Positions 45,954 to 57,429 of a DNA stretch of 64,000 nt are shown in pieces. Under the pieces are notes generated by a model that worked only from the letters and a program-made list of their open reading frames with translations, was not told the origin of the DNA and searched no databases. This stretch comes from Drechmeria coniospora (taxonomy: Eukaryota; Ascomycota; Sordariomycetes; Hypocreales; Ophiocordycipitaceae), in assembly GCF_001625195.1 (NCBI RefSeq), contig NC_054390.1, forward strand, positions 3,186,027 to 3,250,026, written 5' to 3'. Both the position numbers and the translations under genes were made by a program. How positions within the stretch are numbered: the stretch's first letter is position 1; each line of letters opens with the position of its first letter.

Positions 45954-47449
45954 ATGATGCGCCTCTCCGGCTTCCTCACCATTCTCGGCCTCACCGCCGT
46001 CGTCGCCGGCTGGCCGACGGGTCGAGATATACTTTGGAGGCGGCAAACACCTGGTGCCCAAAACGTCGTCTACTGGGGTCAGAACGGCGGCAACACGGTG
46101 GCCAACAACGACCTGTCCTACTACTGCCGGTCCACCTCGGGCATCGACGTCCTCGTGCTCGCCTTCATTTACCAGTACGGGGGTAGCAGCAACATTCCCT
46201 ACGGTGGCTTCGGACAATCCTGCTACGTCACCTCCAACGGTCAGGGTCAGAATTGCGCCGGACTCGCCGCCGCCATCGCCACGTGCCAGGCCGCGGGCAT
46301 CAAGATCATCCTCTCCATCGGCGGTGCCACGAGCACCTACTCGCTGCGATCCCGGGCCCAGGCCGAGGCCATCGGCCAGTACCTCTGGGACTCGTACGGG
46401 AACTCGGGCAACAAGGTGGTCCAGAGACCGTTCGGCAAGGTCTTCGTCAACGGCTTCGACTTGGACATCGAGTCCAACGGCGGCAGCAGCCAGTGGTATC
46501 GGTACATGGTCGCCAAGCTGCGCTCCAACTTTGCCAAGGATCCCAAGAACAGGTACTACATCACGGGTGCGCCTCAGTGCCCTATCCCGGAGCCCAACAT
46601 GGGCGTCATCATCAGCAATTCCCAGTTCGATTACCTCTTCGTCCAGTTCTACAACAACAACCCCAACTGTGCGCTCGGCGTCAACGGAGGCGCCCCGATG
46701 AACTACAAGAGCTGGGCGAGCTTCCTCTCCAACACGCCGTCGAAGAATGCCAAGATCTTCATCGGCGTCCCAGCGGCTCCGACGGCGGCCAACGGCGTCT
46801 CCAGCGGCTCCATCTACTATGCTACCCCGAGCCAGCTGGCGTCGATCGTGAAGACCTACCGGACCGATGCCCGCTTCGGCGGCATCATGATGTGGAGCGC
46901 CGGCTTCTCCGACTCCAACGTCAGCAACGGCTGCACCTACGCCCAGCATGCAAAGAGAATACTGGTGAGCGGTGCGCCTTGCGCCCCCGCGCCCGCCAAG
47001 ACGACGACGGCGAAGACGACACCAAAGACGACACCAAAGACGACGACGATAGCGAAGAAGGCGACGACGACGACGGCGAAGAAGGTCACAACAACGGCAG
47101 CAAAGAAGGTCACCACCACGGCGGCGAAAAAGACGACGACGGCGGCAGCAAAGAAGGTCGCAACAACGGCCAAGCCGACGACGAAAACAACTGCGAAGAC
47201 GACGGCGCCATCAAAAGTCACAACCAAGGCGGGATTGCCCATAGCCCCGAGAGCGACGACGGGCATTGCCCAATGGCAACAAGTTCGTTGACTCCCTCTC
47301 CGTCCCCTCCCCCATCCGCGGCATGGCTACGGTCGAATGGAGACTGACAAATAATGCAGTGCGGCGGCCTAGGCTACACCGGTTCCACCGTCTGCGCCTA
47401 TCCATACAAGTGCGTTGCCCAGGGCATCTGGTGGTCGTCTTGCCGATAG
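45954..47449 (+). CDS. Secreted GH18 chitinase with C-terminal CBM1
   Basis: Endochitinase of the class III (plant/fungal) GH18 type, acting outside the cell on chitin. Two exons, 45954-47282 and 47360-47449 (77-nt intron, branch ACTGAC), 472 aa. Signal peptide at about 1-19, then a short propeptide-like GRDILWRRQ. The catalytic (beta/alpha)8 domain, about 33-340, contains VVYWGQNGG, the KIILSIGGATS strand and the active-site motif GFDLDIES, where D169, D171 and catalytic E173 form DxDxE. A Lys/Thr-rich linker of TTxAKK-type repeats (about 345-440) leads to a CBM1: QQCGGLGYTGSTVCAYPYKC ending in WWSSCR, with the four cysteines of the family. The second exon encodes the CBM1 only. Either ATG of the ATGATG pair could start it. 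Convergent with the RIM2-type gene. Confidence 0.94.
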
Positions 47450-47824
47450 AGCAAAGGAACAGAACTGTCACCGTCATCTTGTCTGAAAGACGTTTGTACA
47501 ATTCGGAGACGGCGCAGGCATTTTGGGAAATCGTGTGCTTTTAAAATATAGTAACAACGAAGAATAGACTATACCCTGACCACGCTGCACCCCGCACCGG
47601 CATGCCGTATTCTATCATGTCCGGCACTCGGCGCACAACCTCTAGCAGAGAAACACGTAGAGTTTTGGAGGTAAGGAGTAAATATGTACAATTCACGAGG
47701 GATGGTCCCTCGTTGTCGTGCTCCAGGTGCTTTTCCGTTTCATGCCATTGCTTTGCTTTTGATTTCCTTTGAATCTCCCGCCATGTCATGGTTTCTTTGG
47801 TTCGCGACTAGGCCGTGCTAGAAC
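47450..47824. other. Shared 3' region of chitinase and carrier genes
   Basis: 375 bp between two convergent genes; nothing notable apart from AT-rich patches expected of polyadenylation regions. Confidence 0.55.
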
Positions 47825-49234
47825 CTAGGCCGGCGTGTTGAACAGTCGCAGGATGCCCTCGTACATGCCGAACATGATGGCCGCGCTAGGCACCGTCCGC
47901 ATCAGGTGCGGCGTGAGGCCGCCGTAGAGGCCCATGAGGCCTCCTTCCTTCCAGATGAGCTGGAAGCACTGCACCAGGCCGCTGTACTTGGGTCGGCCGT
48001 TGTCCATCGGTGCTTGTCGGAGGCGCGTGCGGGCGACCTGGAGAAGAAGAATGGTCAGTCGGTCCGTTGACCGAGTCAAGTGACGTCGGGCGTCTCCGAC
48101 GGGAGAGCGAGGGAGGACGAGGGAGCTCACCTCGTGTGGGTAGGCGAGGATGGCGGCGACGAGCTTGGCACCGCCCGCGGCGCCAACCTTGCCAGTCCAG
48201 TCGACGGACTTGTCCCACAAAGTCTTCTCTCGGCCGCTGCGCAGTATCCCCTCCTCGCGGCGGACGAGCGCGGCCTTCAGATGCTCGTACAGCATCCACT
48301 GCATCGCCGACTCGGCGACGCCGAGGTAGCTCGCGGTCATGCCCCTGTACAGGCTCCGGACGCCCTCGTGGACCGTAATCTGCTTCAGGCAGTCGTAGCT
48401 GTTACGGTACCGTCGGTGCATGACCCCGGCGCCGCCCTCCGATACGTTTCTGTCGAGCTGCAGCCGGGTCTTGACCATCCAGATGGGGTTCGTCACCGTC
48501 GACGTCACGATACCGGCCGCCATACCGGCCATCATGTGGACCCAGGGCGCCTCGTTGCCGCCGTTCCAGTGCTCGGATATCAGGCGCTTGCCGTTGCCGT
48601 AGACGTAGAAGTTGATGCTGCGGGCGGGCACGACGCCGCCGAGGTTGGGGCCGAGGCCTTTGAACAGAGCGCGGGCGCCCTCGGTCCGGTACACGGCCCC
48701 GAGGATCCGCAGGGTGTCGGTGAGATGGTAGACGGCCGCCCGCATGGGGTTCAGGGGCCCGACGGCCTTGGCGTTGGCTCGCAGCTGGGCCTGGTAGATG
48801 TCGGACTGAAGCCTCGTCTTGAGGACGTCGAGCGGTGCCGTGACCGTCGCCGCCGTCATGCCGCCGACGCTGGAAGGAGGCAGGCGAGGTCAGCATGGTT
48901 CGGATCAGCCGGGCAACCCACGGCGTCGTTGGCCAAGGCCTCTTGGGGCCGGCGAGCGTGCCGGCGAGAGCGCCTGGCGTAGGAGAGGAAGGGGAAGACG
49001 TTACCCTCCAGCCAACATGTGCACCCACGATTTCGCAAACGGCAGCGCCTTGACTAGGCCCTGACCGTGGCTGTCGGGTGCACTTTGGGGCACGACGTCG
49101 CCCGTCTTGCCGGACTCCATGGGCACCGTATCCTCTTTAGGGACGTACACAAGCGCGTAATGCCCCGTCATCTTGTCACAGTCGCCACCGCCGTTGAAGA
49201 GAGAAGTCGCCGCCCGCGCGGGTTGCTGCACCAT
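47825..49234 (-). CDS. rim2: Mitochondrial pyrimidine-nucleotide carrier, RIM2 type
   Basis: SLC25-family inner-membrane carrier; RIM2 proteins exchange pyrimidine nucleotides and influence mitochondrial iron use and DNA maintenance. Three exons: 49234-49005, 48869-48131 and 48037-47825 (introns 135 and 93 nt, branch sites GCTGAC and ACTGAC), 393 aa. The three carrier signatures are PLDVLKTRLQ, NPIWMVKTRLQLD and YPHEVARTRLRQ, the last created only by the second splice. The W in the second signature and H-E in the third are typical of RIM2. The first junction rebuilds LAGGVGGMTAATVTAPLD. An alternative start is the Met at codon 22. Confidence 0.92.
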
Positions 49235-50054
49235 GGCCCGTCGACTTGTCCAGGCTGCGTTGACAGGAAAGCTGTCGCCGGCTGCGTCACCGTGGCTCGC
49301 TGACGTGGTGTAAGGATGTCAGGTTCCCGATGATGATGGCAGGCAGCCGATTACCTGGTCGCCATCGAATTTTCAGTTGTCGCGAGCGATGCCGTTGGAT
49401 GGCACGTATCGGCTGGCGGCGCAGTCTTCAAGAGTATGAGCGTGGAGGGAGGCGAAAAGCAGATTTCGTTCCGCGGTTGTGTCGAGCTGATATAGGAGCC
49501 TCCAACTTTTTTTCAGTGACGCGCCCAATTTGATGTCTCCAAGGGGTGGTTCTTGGATCCACTTTTTACAGCCCGGCAATAGGTAGTACTGTATGGGCTG
49601 TGCGAACAATGAGAACAAGTACTTGTACTTGCTAGTACTATACTGTACTTAGGGGTTGCTGGATTATGTAACGATAAGTAAAGGAACATGTGTGCACAGC
49701 CGGTTATACAAGCACGATCAAGTGTGGTATTTATAGGTGCAGTTAGTGAACCTTTGCCTCGGCCCTGGTCCAGGATATTCTGTGTCAGTTGGGTACGTAG
49801 TACGTGATGCACCCCGTACTTACTTGTACAGAGGTAATTAAGTAAGTAATAATCAACCAAGTTAGGTGCAAGTATGCATGCACGGAGTAAGTATTTCGTA
49901 CTTGGACGCAGGTGCCCCGTACCACGTCTACTCGTATGCTCTGTACAAGCATGTACAAACGTACAACTACAATTAGAGCAGTCTTCCGACTTATGCACAT
50001 CTGCGCACTACAGTACGTGTAAGTGCTGTGAACAAGGCACCAAGCAGCCTATGT

Positions 50055-50192
50055 CGGGGTGGTAAAAGTGTCGATTCACATTGGTAATTAATAAACAAGT
50101 ACTTATAGCACTCCCTAGAGTGCCCCGTAATTAGTGAATTATGTAGTGGTAGCCCAACCAAAATTGAATCGTCACTTTGTCTAGTGACTGTA
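50055..50192 (-). mobile_element. MITE-like element, copy 3 (inverted)
   Basis: Read leftward it begins TACAGTCACTAGACAAAGTG and continues CGATTCAATTTTGGTTGGGC, matching copy 2 at 21891. It ends with the inverted arm CGGGGTGGTAAAAGTGTCGA on the forward strand at 50055. About 55 bp of extra internal sequence, containing the hairpin GCACTCCCTAGAGTGC, separates the core from the second arm. Confidence 0.65.
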
Positions 50193-50443
50193 CCATCTTG
50201 GCTTCGTAGTCATCACCTGTCACTCTCGATTGCGTCAACCACGCTCCGTTGTCCCTTTCTTCCTCACCCCGGGTATGTAAGTATCTACCATGCCATGGTG
50301 TGTGTTGCAAGCGACCGGCAGAGGGTCGCCTTTGACCTGGAACCACCGGCGAGGGGGCTTCACCGACCAGCAGCAATCGTCGCTTTCTTGGCCCTGGGTA
50401 CTCGGGCATCCAATCTCGCTTCACGTAGCTGCCATGGGCCATC

Positions 50444-50515
50444 TTCTGGCCCTGACCGCTGGAGGAGACGTAGCAGGATTGTCCATAGCCGCCGTAGGGA
50501 AGTTGCTGCATCCAT
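50444..50515 (-). pseudogene. Chitinase (GH18) gene fragment
   Basis: Reading leftward the segment encodes PYGGYGQSCYVSSSGQGQK, matching PYGGFGQSCYVTSNGQGQN of the chitinase at 45954-47449 (coding positions near 46195-46255), with very similar DNA. Just before PYGG one base is missing relative to the chitinase, shifting the frame. Similarity ends abruptly on both sides, so it is a 70-bp relic, not a gene. Confidence 0.7.
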
Positions 50516-51104
50516 CCAATAACCTTGCCTCAGACGTTTGCTGACAACTCTGTGCTTGTCCCCCTGCTGCGCCGTGCTCAGTGCAGGAATAACCTGCTAT
50601 AAAAGGACGGCGTATTAGCGTGTACAGTAGTTGTGAGTGCTGTACGGAGTACACCTACGGCACGTAAGTACAGTACTAGTTCTGCATAGGTACAGACAGT
50701 ACGGAATAAACTGTAAGTACATGTAAATAGTACAGCAAATAATACTCCGTACCAAGCAAGTACTGTAAGTGCATGTACTTGTACTTGTAGTCCTCCCTAA
50801 TTACGTAGTACTGTACTTACCTAGTACGGAGTTGCTGTACAGTAATTAGTTAATTAATTACTGCACAAGTACATGTACAATTGCATGGTGCTGCTTAACG
50901 TCACCCCGCCAAGGTACCGCCTGTAGTTGGGAAGCCAGCCAAGCACATCCACCCATTCATCGACAGCCTCCGAAAGACCTCAGAACGAAGCACCCGATTT
51001 TGTCTTCCACCCACGCGCCTCCCACGCCTTTCTCTCCCACGCACCCTCGCACCCTCCATCCGCGCGCCCACGCACCCACGCACACCCTCACGCGCACCCA
51101 CATC

Positions 51105-51701
51105 ATGTCCGACAAACCCATGCACAGAGGCGGGCGCGGCGGCGGCAACAACTCGCGCGGTGGGCGGGGAGGTCGCGGCTGTGGCCACCACGCCGGTGCC
51201 GACAAGACCGACAAGGCCGGAGCTGACAAGACGGCAGAGCGTCCCAAGAAGGAAAACATCCTCGATCTGTCCAAGTACATGGACAAGCAAGTCACCGTCA
51301 AGTTCAACGGCGGCCGCGAAGGTGAGCTCGCCGCCCCATCTCTCGCCACCTCCTCGCGCCGGGCCTCAGTCGACGAGCCCGAGCATCCCCGCTTTCTGGG
51401 CTGTGGGCACTAACCGTTTGAACCAGTTGTCGGAACGTTGAAAGGCTACGATGCGCTCATGAATCTCGTGCTTGACGACGTGCAGGAGACCGTCCGAGGT
51501 CTGTTCTCCATCCTTCCCGAACCAAGGCGGCGACAAACGAGCCGGGTATGCTAATGCATGCGCACCGCAGATGACGAAGGAAACGAGTCCACCCGCCCCC
51601 TCGGTCTCGTCGTCGCCCGCGGTACCCTCCTCGTCGTCATCACCCCCGTCGACGGCAGCGAAGTCATCGCCAACCCCTTCGCCCAACCCGAGGACTCTTG
51701 A
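51105..51701 (+). CDS. lsm7: U6 snRNA-associated Sm-like protein LSm7
   Basis: Subunit of the heptameric LSm1-7 (cytoplasmic decapping) and LSm2-8 (nuclear U6) rings. Three exons: 51105-51321, 51427-51498 and 51571-51701, introns 105 and 72 nt, 139 aa. The first 45 residues are a Gly/Arg/Asp-rich extension (RGGRGGGNNSRGGRGGRG) absent from short LSm7 proteins. Sm1 is KKENILDLSKYMDKQVTVKF through VVGTLKGYDALMNLVLDD; Sm2 is LGLVVARGTLLVVI. Conserved VQETVRDDEGNESTR lies across the second intron. Convergent with PAN3. Confidence 0.95.
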
Positions 51702-52840
51702 ACCACCAGTCGGGGAAACGACGCCTGTTGACGTGACGACCCGAACATATACGTCACGAGCTTGGTGCGTTACGATGACACCGATACCAAAAGCATGATG
51801 CCCAGTATCCGGGTTCCGGAGACCGTGGGATGAATGAGCAAGCGGCCTTCTGCCATGGCATTGCCCGCGTGGAAGCGTGTGACGGCATGCTTTCCATCAC
51901 CAAGCTGCGTGGATGCTGTGCCGATTCCATGCGGATGCTTGGCGAGCCTCTCGTTGCCTCCACCAATCCCCACGGTCGTTGCGAGCGTGGACCGAATGGC
52001 TATTGGGACGCGGAAACGGACGTCCGCCTGGTACTGTGCAATGGATGATACCGCTTTAGACGGAGACGCGTGGCGAGAATACACACATCTACCGCTGTTG
52101 CATTGCACCTTCGCCACTTCTGCACTGCCCCCGCCGTCTCAAAGTACGCAGTCGCCAGGTGCCTTGTCAACAATTCCATTATCCCCGTCGAAGGCGTCAC
52201 GGCCGGCTCATGCACGCCTCGCCTCGTCGCACCCAAGTGGTCCGTAGAGGAGACAATTCGCTCGGCTCGACTCGTGTCCATACATGTACGCGCGCACGCC
52301 GACATCCCATCCTCCTCCACCCACGACGAATACAAATCCAAATGTAAATCCACATGTATAGCCAACAACGGGCGATCACACGCACCCAAGCGGCCATCAT
52401 TGCCCGAGATTGGATGACCGCTAGCTTCATGGCGCCGGCGCCCGTCCCTCCTGCGTCCCCGACTCGTCGTGACGTTCCGTGCCGAGAATTCGAGCATCCT
52501 GCCTTGGCCTCGCCTGCCGCGCAGCAGCCTGTGAACACGCCGACACGCGAGCCCGTCGACCGGCACGCCCCCTGGGTGCTGTGGCCCGAAAGGCACGCCG
52601 CCATCCCCGTCCTCTCATGCCGGCGGCAGGTCCGGGTCCAGGGCGCTTCGGGTCGGCGCCGTCCGAGGCTGCTGTTTGCAAGCCTCGTTCGGAGACGGCG
52701 CCCGACCTCTGCCATCCGACCATGCCGCCGCCCCTTGATGCCGAGCCACGAGTGGACTTGCTGCGCGGCCTGCTCCTCTGGCGGCGTCCCCGAAGACGCG
52801 GGCTTGAAGGGCGCCCGGTGTGCTCGGGAGGGGAGTCCAA
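51702..52840. other. Intergenic region between convergent LSM7 and PAN3
   Basis: 1.1 kb of ordinary composition with open frames on both strands up to about 200 codons, none with a recognised motif. Probably 3' flanking sequence. Confidence 0.5.
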
Positions 52841-55352
52841 CTAGAGCCCCCTTGCTTGCTTGCTTGACCTCTGCAGCTCGCCAAAGGCGTTTCCCAGCTG
52901 CTTCTTCAGCTCCTTATAGCTGACGAGGAAGCTGGTCTGCTCGTCGCGGCTCGTCAGGCACACTCTCTCGTCCGTACCTGCATCGAGTCGGCTGAGGCAG
53001 CGAAGCATGTGCCCCACATCCAGCACCGGGTTCCCGTTGCCGTCGACCTGATGGAACACGTAGTCGCGGAAGAGCTTCAGCATGTAGCGCTCGCCGTTCT
53101 CCGACCATGCCCGATCTCCGTCAAACTCGAACCTCTCATTGACCGTTCCCAGCTTGAGCAATAGCCGTGCCGCGCGACCGTTCTCGAGCTCTCGGAAGAG
53201 CGCCGTGTTGAGCTCATCCGCCTGGTGCAGACCTTGATCGAAGGAAGCGACGATGTGGCCGGCGATGCCTCGGATGAACTCGTCAATCGTCTTGCGGGCC
53301 GGCGCGCGCGGCGGCGACAGCAGCCACACGATGGTGTCCCGCATCTCGACCGAGTAGGAGCGGCCCATCTGCTCGAGCGAGGCCTGCAGGTTGGTGAGGT
53401 GGACGGGAGGCGTGTTGGTCGCGAGGCTCAGCATGGTGCGGCCAAACTGGACAAAGTCATCCTGCTGCAGCTCCTCCGTCGTCCGGCCCGAATCGAACTG
53501 GACGACGTCGAGGACGGAGCAGGCGTTGAGGCGAATTCGATTCTTGTGCGTCAGCAGTATCTTGCTCACGTCGATGCATCGGGCGGCAAGGTTGGTGGCG
53601 TGTATCGCCCTCAGCGCGTTGGCTATTTGAGAAATGTACCCCCACAGAGTCGTCTCGGCAATGGGGCCCTTGGGCGGCTGAAATCGCGAGCCGTGGCCCG
53701 GGCCGGCCGTGAGATGCAGTTCCGTGAGCGTCTTGGACAAGGGGTGGTAGTCTTGCACGAATATGAGAGAGCTGTCCCCAAAGGCGCGCGTGGTAAAGGC
53801 GTCATGGATGGTGACGACGTTGCCGTTGTCAACCTTCCTCCATTCCTTGACGGAGCGGATCGCGTTCTCGTTGGTGAGTCGGAAACCCTCGAGCCGCCGC
53901 AGGCAGTAGAGGTTGCCGTTCTTGGACGAGAAGGCCTTGTAGACCCAGCTGGGGTACCCATATATGTCGGCGTTCTTCCGGTGCGTCGTGTCCAAGGCGA
54001 CGAGGGAGTGGTAGTTGTCCAGCTGCGGAAGCTGCGAATTTGGCATCATCTGCAGCGAGGCCTCGGATTTCTTCTGCAGCTCCTCCCGCAACTTTTCGGC
54101 GAGGAAAAAGTCGTGCGTGACGCGATGGTAGGGCATCAGATCGTCCCGGTGGGGGCCGACGGGCGCGTATAGATGGTGTTGGAGAGGTTGGAGAGGCGTC
54201 GTGAAGGGTGCCTGGTGAGGGAAGAAGGAGGCGGCACCGGCGGCGGCCATGGCATGGTCGTCGGCGTAGGGGTTGTACTGAGCCGCGGGTAGGCTCTGGC
54301 CGACGGCGGCCATGGCGAAGGGGTCGAAGGATACAGCTCCTCCATCTTGGGTAGATCCATTGACGCCGGCCTGGGACGGAGTGAGCGGGAGCGGGACGGG
54401 GTGGGGTGGGGATGCGCTCACCTGCGAGGCTACGTCCAGGCTAGGGGTGAACTCGCGAATGGCGGCAGGGTTGAAGACGGCCGCTTCGGAATCGGCGGCC
54501 GGGTCGGTCGGGGTCCTCGCTGGGACAGCTGTCAGCGAGCCTGCTCCAGGGTTTGGCAGCGGAAACAAAGCAGTCACCTCCCAAAGCCCGCGGCGTGAAC
54601 GCCGGGGCCGTGGCAGCCTGGGTAGAAAAGGTCGGCTTCTTGATCTGCGCAGGCTGCACGCTCGTCGGCGTGAAGGAAGGGGACTCGACGTTGAGAGCCT
54701 TTTTCGACCTAGAAGCAAGTGGTGGTGAGCCCATGGTCACACCGGCGGCATCGTGAGTGCATTGCATATGCCGAACGAAACTTGACGGCAATGAAAGGAC
54801 AGTAGTAGCGAGGGCAGAGCCGCCGAGCATAAGGAGTCGGAAGATCCGCTCCCGTCGAGCACGACTGCGAGTTTCGACATGGCATGTCCATGAGACGGAC
54901 GTCCTCGATGGCAACATGAATTTTCGCGTGGCATGATGGCGAGGTTGATGCCGTGCGTTGCGGTCGTAGCCCAGGTAGCTCTGGCTTTGGCGCCTCGTTG
55001 CCAAGTTGTCGAGCGTCGCATTTTCGTCGGGCGACCTTGGATTCCCACTCGGCTCGGAAGGCACCAGCATCAACGGCAGGAAGAGAAAGAAGAAAGTCCA
55101 CGTACATGTCGAACTGACCCCCGTTGATGTTCTTGTTTGGGTCGTGAGTAAAGGTGCAGCCCTGGTCTTCGTAGCGGCAATGTCCGTATATCGAGACGTT
55201 TCGACACGGCGTCTCCTTGTTTTCTGGGTTGCGTCAGCGTCAGCAGGGGTTGCAGGGTCTGACGAGGCGAGCAAGAACGAACCGCGGCCTTTTGGTCTCG
55301 GCGAACCAACCTGGCGCCGTAGGTCGGACGGTGGGAATCGCGACGTTGTCAT
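52841..55352 (-). CDS. pan3: PAN2-PAN3 deadenylation complex subunit PAN3
   Basis: Pseudokinase scaffold that recruits the PAN2 nuclease to poly(A)-bound Pab1. Five exons: 55352-55283, 55223-55106, 54708-54578, 54519-54422 and 54370-52841, 648 aa. A CCCH zinc finger lies at C30-x8-C39-x6-C46-x3-H50 (CRNVSIYGHCRYEDQGCTFT then H). A PAM2-like motif ALNVESPSFTP (about 67-77) spans the region after the long second intron. FNPAAIREFTP follows, then the pseudokinase (YPSWVYKAFSSKNGNLYCLR onward), coiled coil and C-terminal knob (GHMLRCLSRLDAG, LVSYKELKKQLGNAF). The second intron is 397 nt, long for this window. The fourth (54371-54421, 51 nt) is in frame and free of stops, so retention would add 17 Pro/Ser-rich residues; I favour splicing from its GTGAGC donor. 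Confidence 0.93.
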
Positions 55353-57429
55353 TTTCCACTGTCGGTGCAGGAGGGGAAATCGTCCTCTTGGGCTAGGTCT
55401 ACCACGTCTGCGAGACGGTCAGCAGGCGGAGGCCAGCGGGGGTAGGGCATCATGGAGCATGAATCAGGCAGCGGGCGGCAAGCAACAAGCAGCATGGTAG
55501 GCAGACAGCCAAGTGTCACGGCCGCGGGCTCGAGCCCGAGCCGTCCGTGATGGGAGAGCGGTGACGAGTTCGGGGACGGTGGCGACGGATAGGGCGCGAC
55601 GCAACGTACCTCGCCGAGGCAGTCCTAGGCCATGACTCAATTTATGTCGGCGACGCTGCGCCCATACGAAAGGTGGATGGATGGAGCGGGATGGACGGCC
55701 TGGCGGCGGCCTCGTAGGTGTGTGTCTGACGCTGTTCGTAAACCTGCTGGTGTTTCTTGGTGGGGAAGGAAGCGAAGCGGACACGAAGGCGATGGCAAGA
55801 TGAGAGCCGACCAACTTGGCGGATACGGCAACGCTAACGCCCATGCAGCGACAAGTACTTGTACTTGGTCCGAGACGAATGAACGACGCTGTACTCCGTA
55901 GTACTTGGCAAAGTATACTGTACTGTAGGTGCTAGGCCTCCTTGAGGCACCTGACGGTTCGCCATTACTGTTGCCCACAACTAAAGGCTTCGTAACACAT
56001 GTTGGTTACCACGAGTACTTGGGCAGTACGATTACTTGGGAGGGGTGACTGCTGGTGCATCTGTATAGCGCATGTACTTGCAAGTACTGCACATCTACTG
56101 TAGGGTTATTAGGTGCACTTGGGTGTACAAGTACAAGTAGGTCAGTACCTAGTAATTTAACCTACCCAACAATTCGGATGTATGAATACGTAATAGCTGT
56201 GGTGGTACGGAGTAGTTGTAAGTACTTACTGTATTTACTTAGGTTCCCAGCGACGACCGCTTCATCGGAATGACATGGCAAACAATTGTAACTGTATTTC
56301 TTTTACAACTGCACAAGTACAACTACATATTCTGACCTGAACGTGTAGTTTTACTGCACTCTGTATCTGTAGGTGTACAGTACTTGTACCGTACTTGTAC
56401 TGCTAGCACTTGTACTGTTGGTACGGAGTAGGTAGTTTTACGCGAATTGGTGCATGCAAGTACATGTACATAGATGTACAGTACAAGTAATACCGGAATA
56501 GGGGTGCCTATTAGTAGCTACTTGTAGCCTACCAGGCAGTGAGAGTGTAATATTATTATTACCATGTAATGCCCGAAATTGGCACTCCTACTGCAGGTAC
56601 ATCAGCAGTCGTGTTCATTGTAAGTACTCCGTAGGTGTACCTACAGTACAAGTTCGCACTGCGCGTAGCATACTCTGTGCAGTTATCTGGCAGGCAGGCT
56701 TAGGTACGGTGCTGCTAGCTGCATCAATGGAAGCTGCAGCTGTGCACAGTTTGCCTTGTGTATACGCCATGGAAACGTAGATGAAAACAAGCGAAAGTGA
56801 CGAATACGTGCAAGTACGTGTGCATTTCGTTAATGCGCACATATTTTCCCCGTTTACTGATGATTTACATTTCGACCCCAGAGTTCTATGCCGCTGATGA
56901 GCTACATGTACTTACTCAAGTACTTTGGTGTCCTTACAGTAAGTATTAATACTGTATCCGCACAGCACGAGTATTTACGTACATGGCGAAGGGAAGGGTG
57001 CACTGATCACGGGGCGGATCCTGACGTAATCATGGTACTGCCGCACTAGGTAAACAGCTGGTGCTGCGATATTACCTAAGAGTACGAAGTCCTTAAGCAG
57101 CATTGATGGCTGCACCTGCCCATGCCTAAGCCTGGAGGTATCAGGTACTAGCTAACCTAAGATACGCTACTAAGAACTGTAGGTACGGAGTACTCCGTAC
57201 AGCACTAATGGCGATTACCAGCCAAGGTTGATGCCAGCGTGCGCCGGTTCACTGGAACGGCCGACCGCATGCAACTCATCTCGCCACCCAAGCTTGCCTG
57301 CTCCGCAAAGCAACTTCTAGGCTTCCCTACACTCGACGCGACCTGGTCCGCCGCAGTGCAATCGTCGGTGATCTGCTCTGCGATAATTGATGGACATCTG
57401 CATCCCCGTCGACTGATCAGGCGAGCGAC
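55353..57429. other. Intergenic region between divergent PAN3 and UBX genes
   Basis: No gene seen. 55353-55840 is the PAN3 promoter. About 55850-57200 is a GTAC/TACGGAGTA-rich tract with ACATGTAC words. The UBX gene leader begins at about 57230. Confidence 0.55.

Larger units (their letters stand above)
49235..51104. other. Intergenic region with MITE, chitinase fragment and GTAC tracts
   Basis: GTAC-rich tracts at about 49590-50110 and 50620-50890 surround a MITE-like element (50055-50192) and a chitinase gene fragment (50444-50515). 50900-51104 is the LSM7 leader with CACGCACC runs. No intact gene seen. Confidence 0.6.

Noticed and set aside
45909..46949. 346-codon frame antisense to the chitinase
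   Set aside because: Mirror frame of a GC-rich gene with strong third-position bias; no motif.
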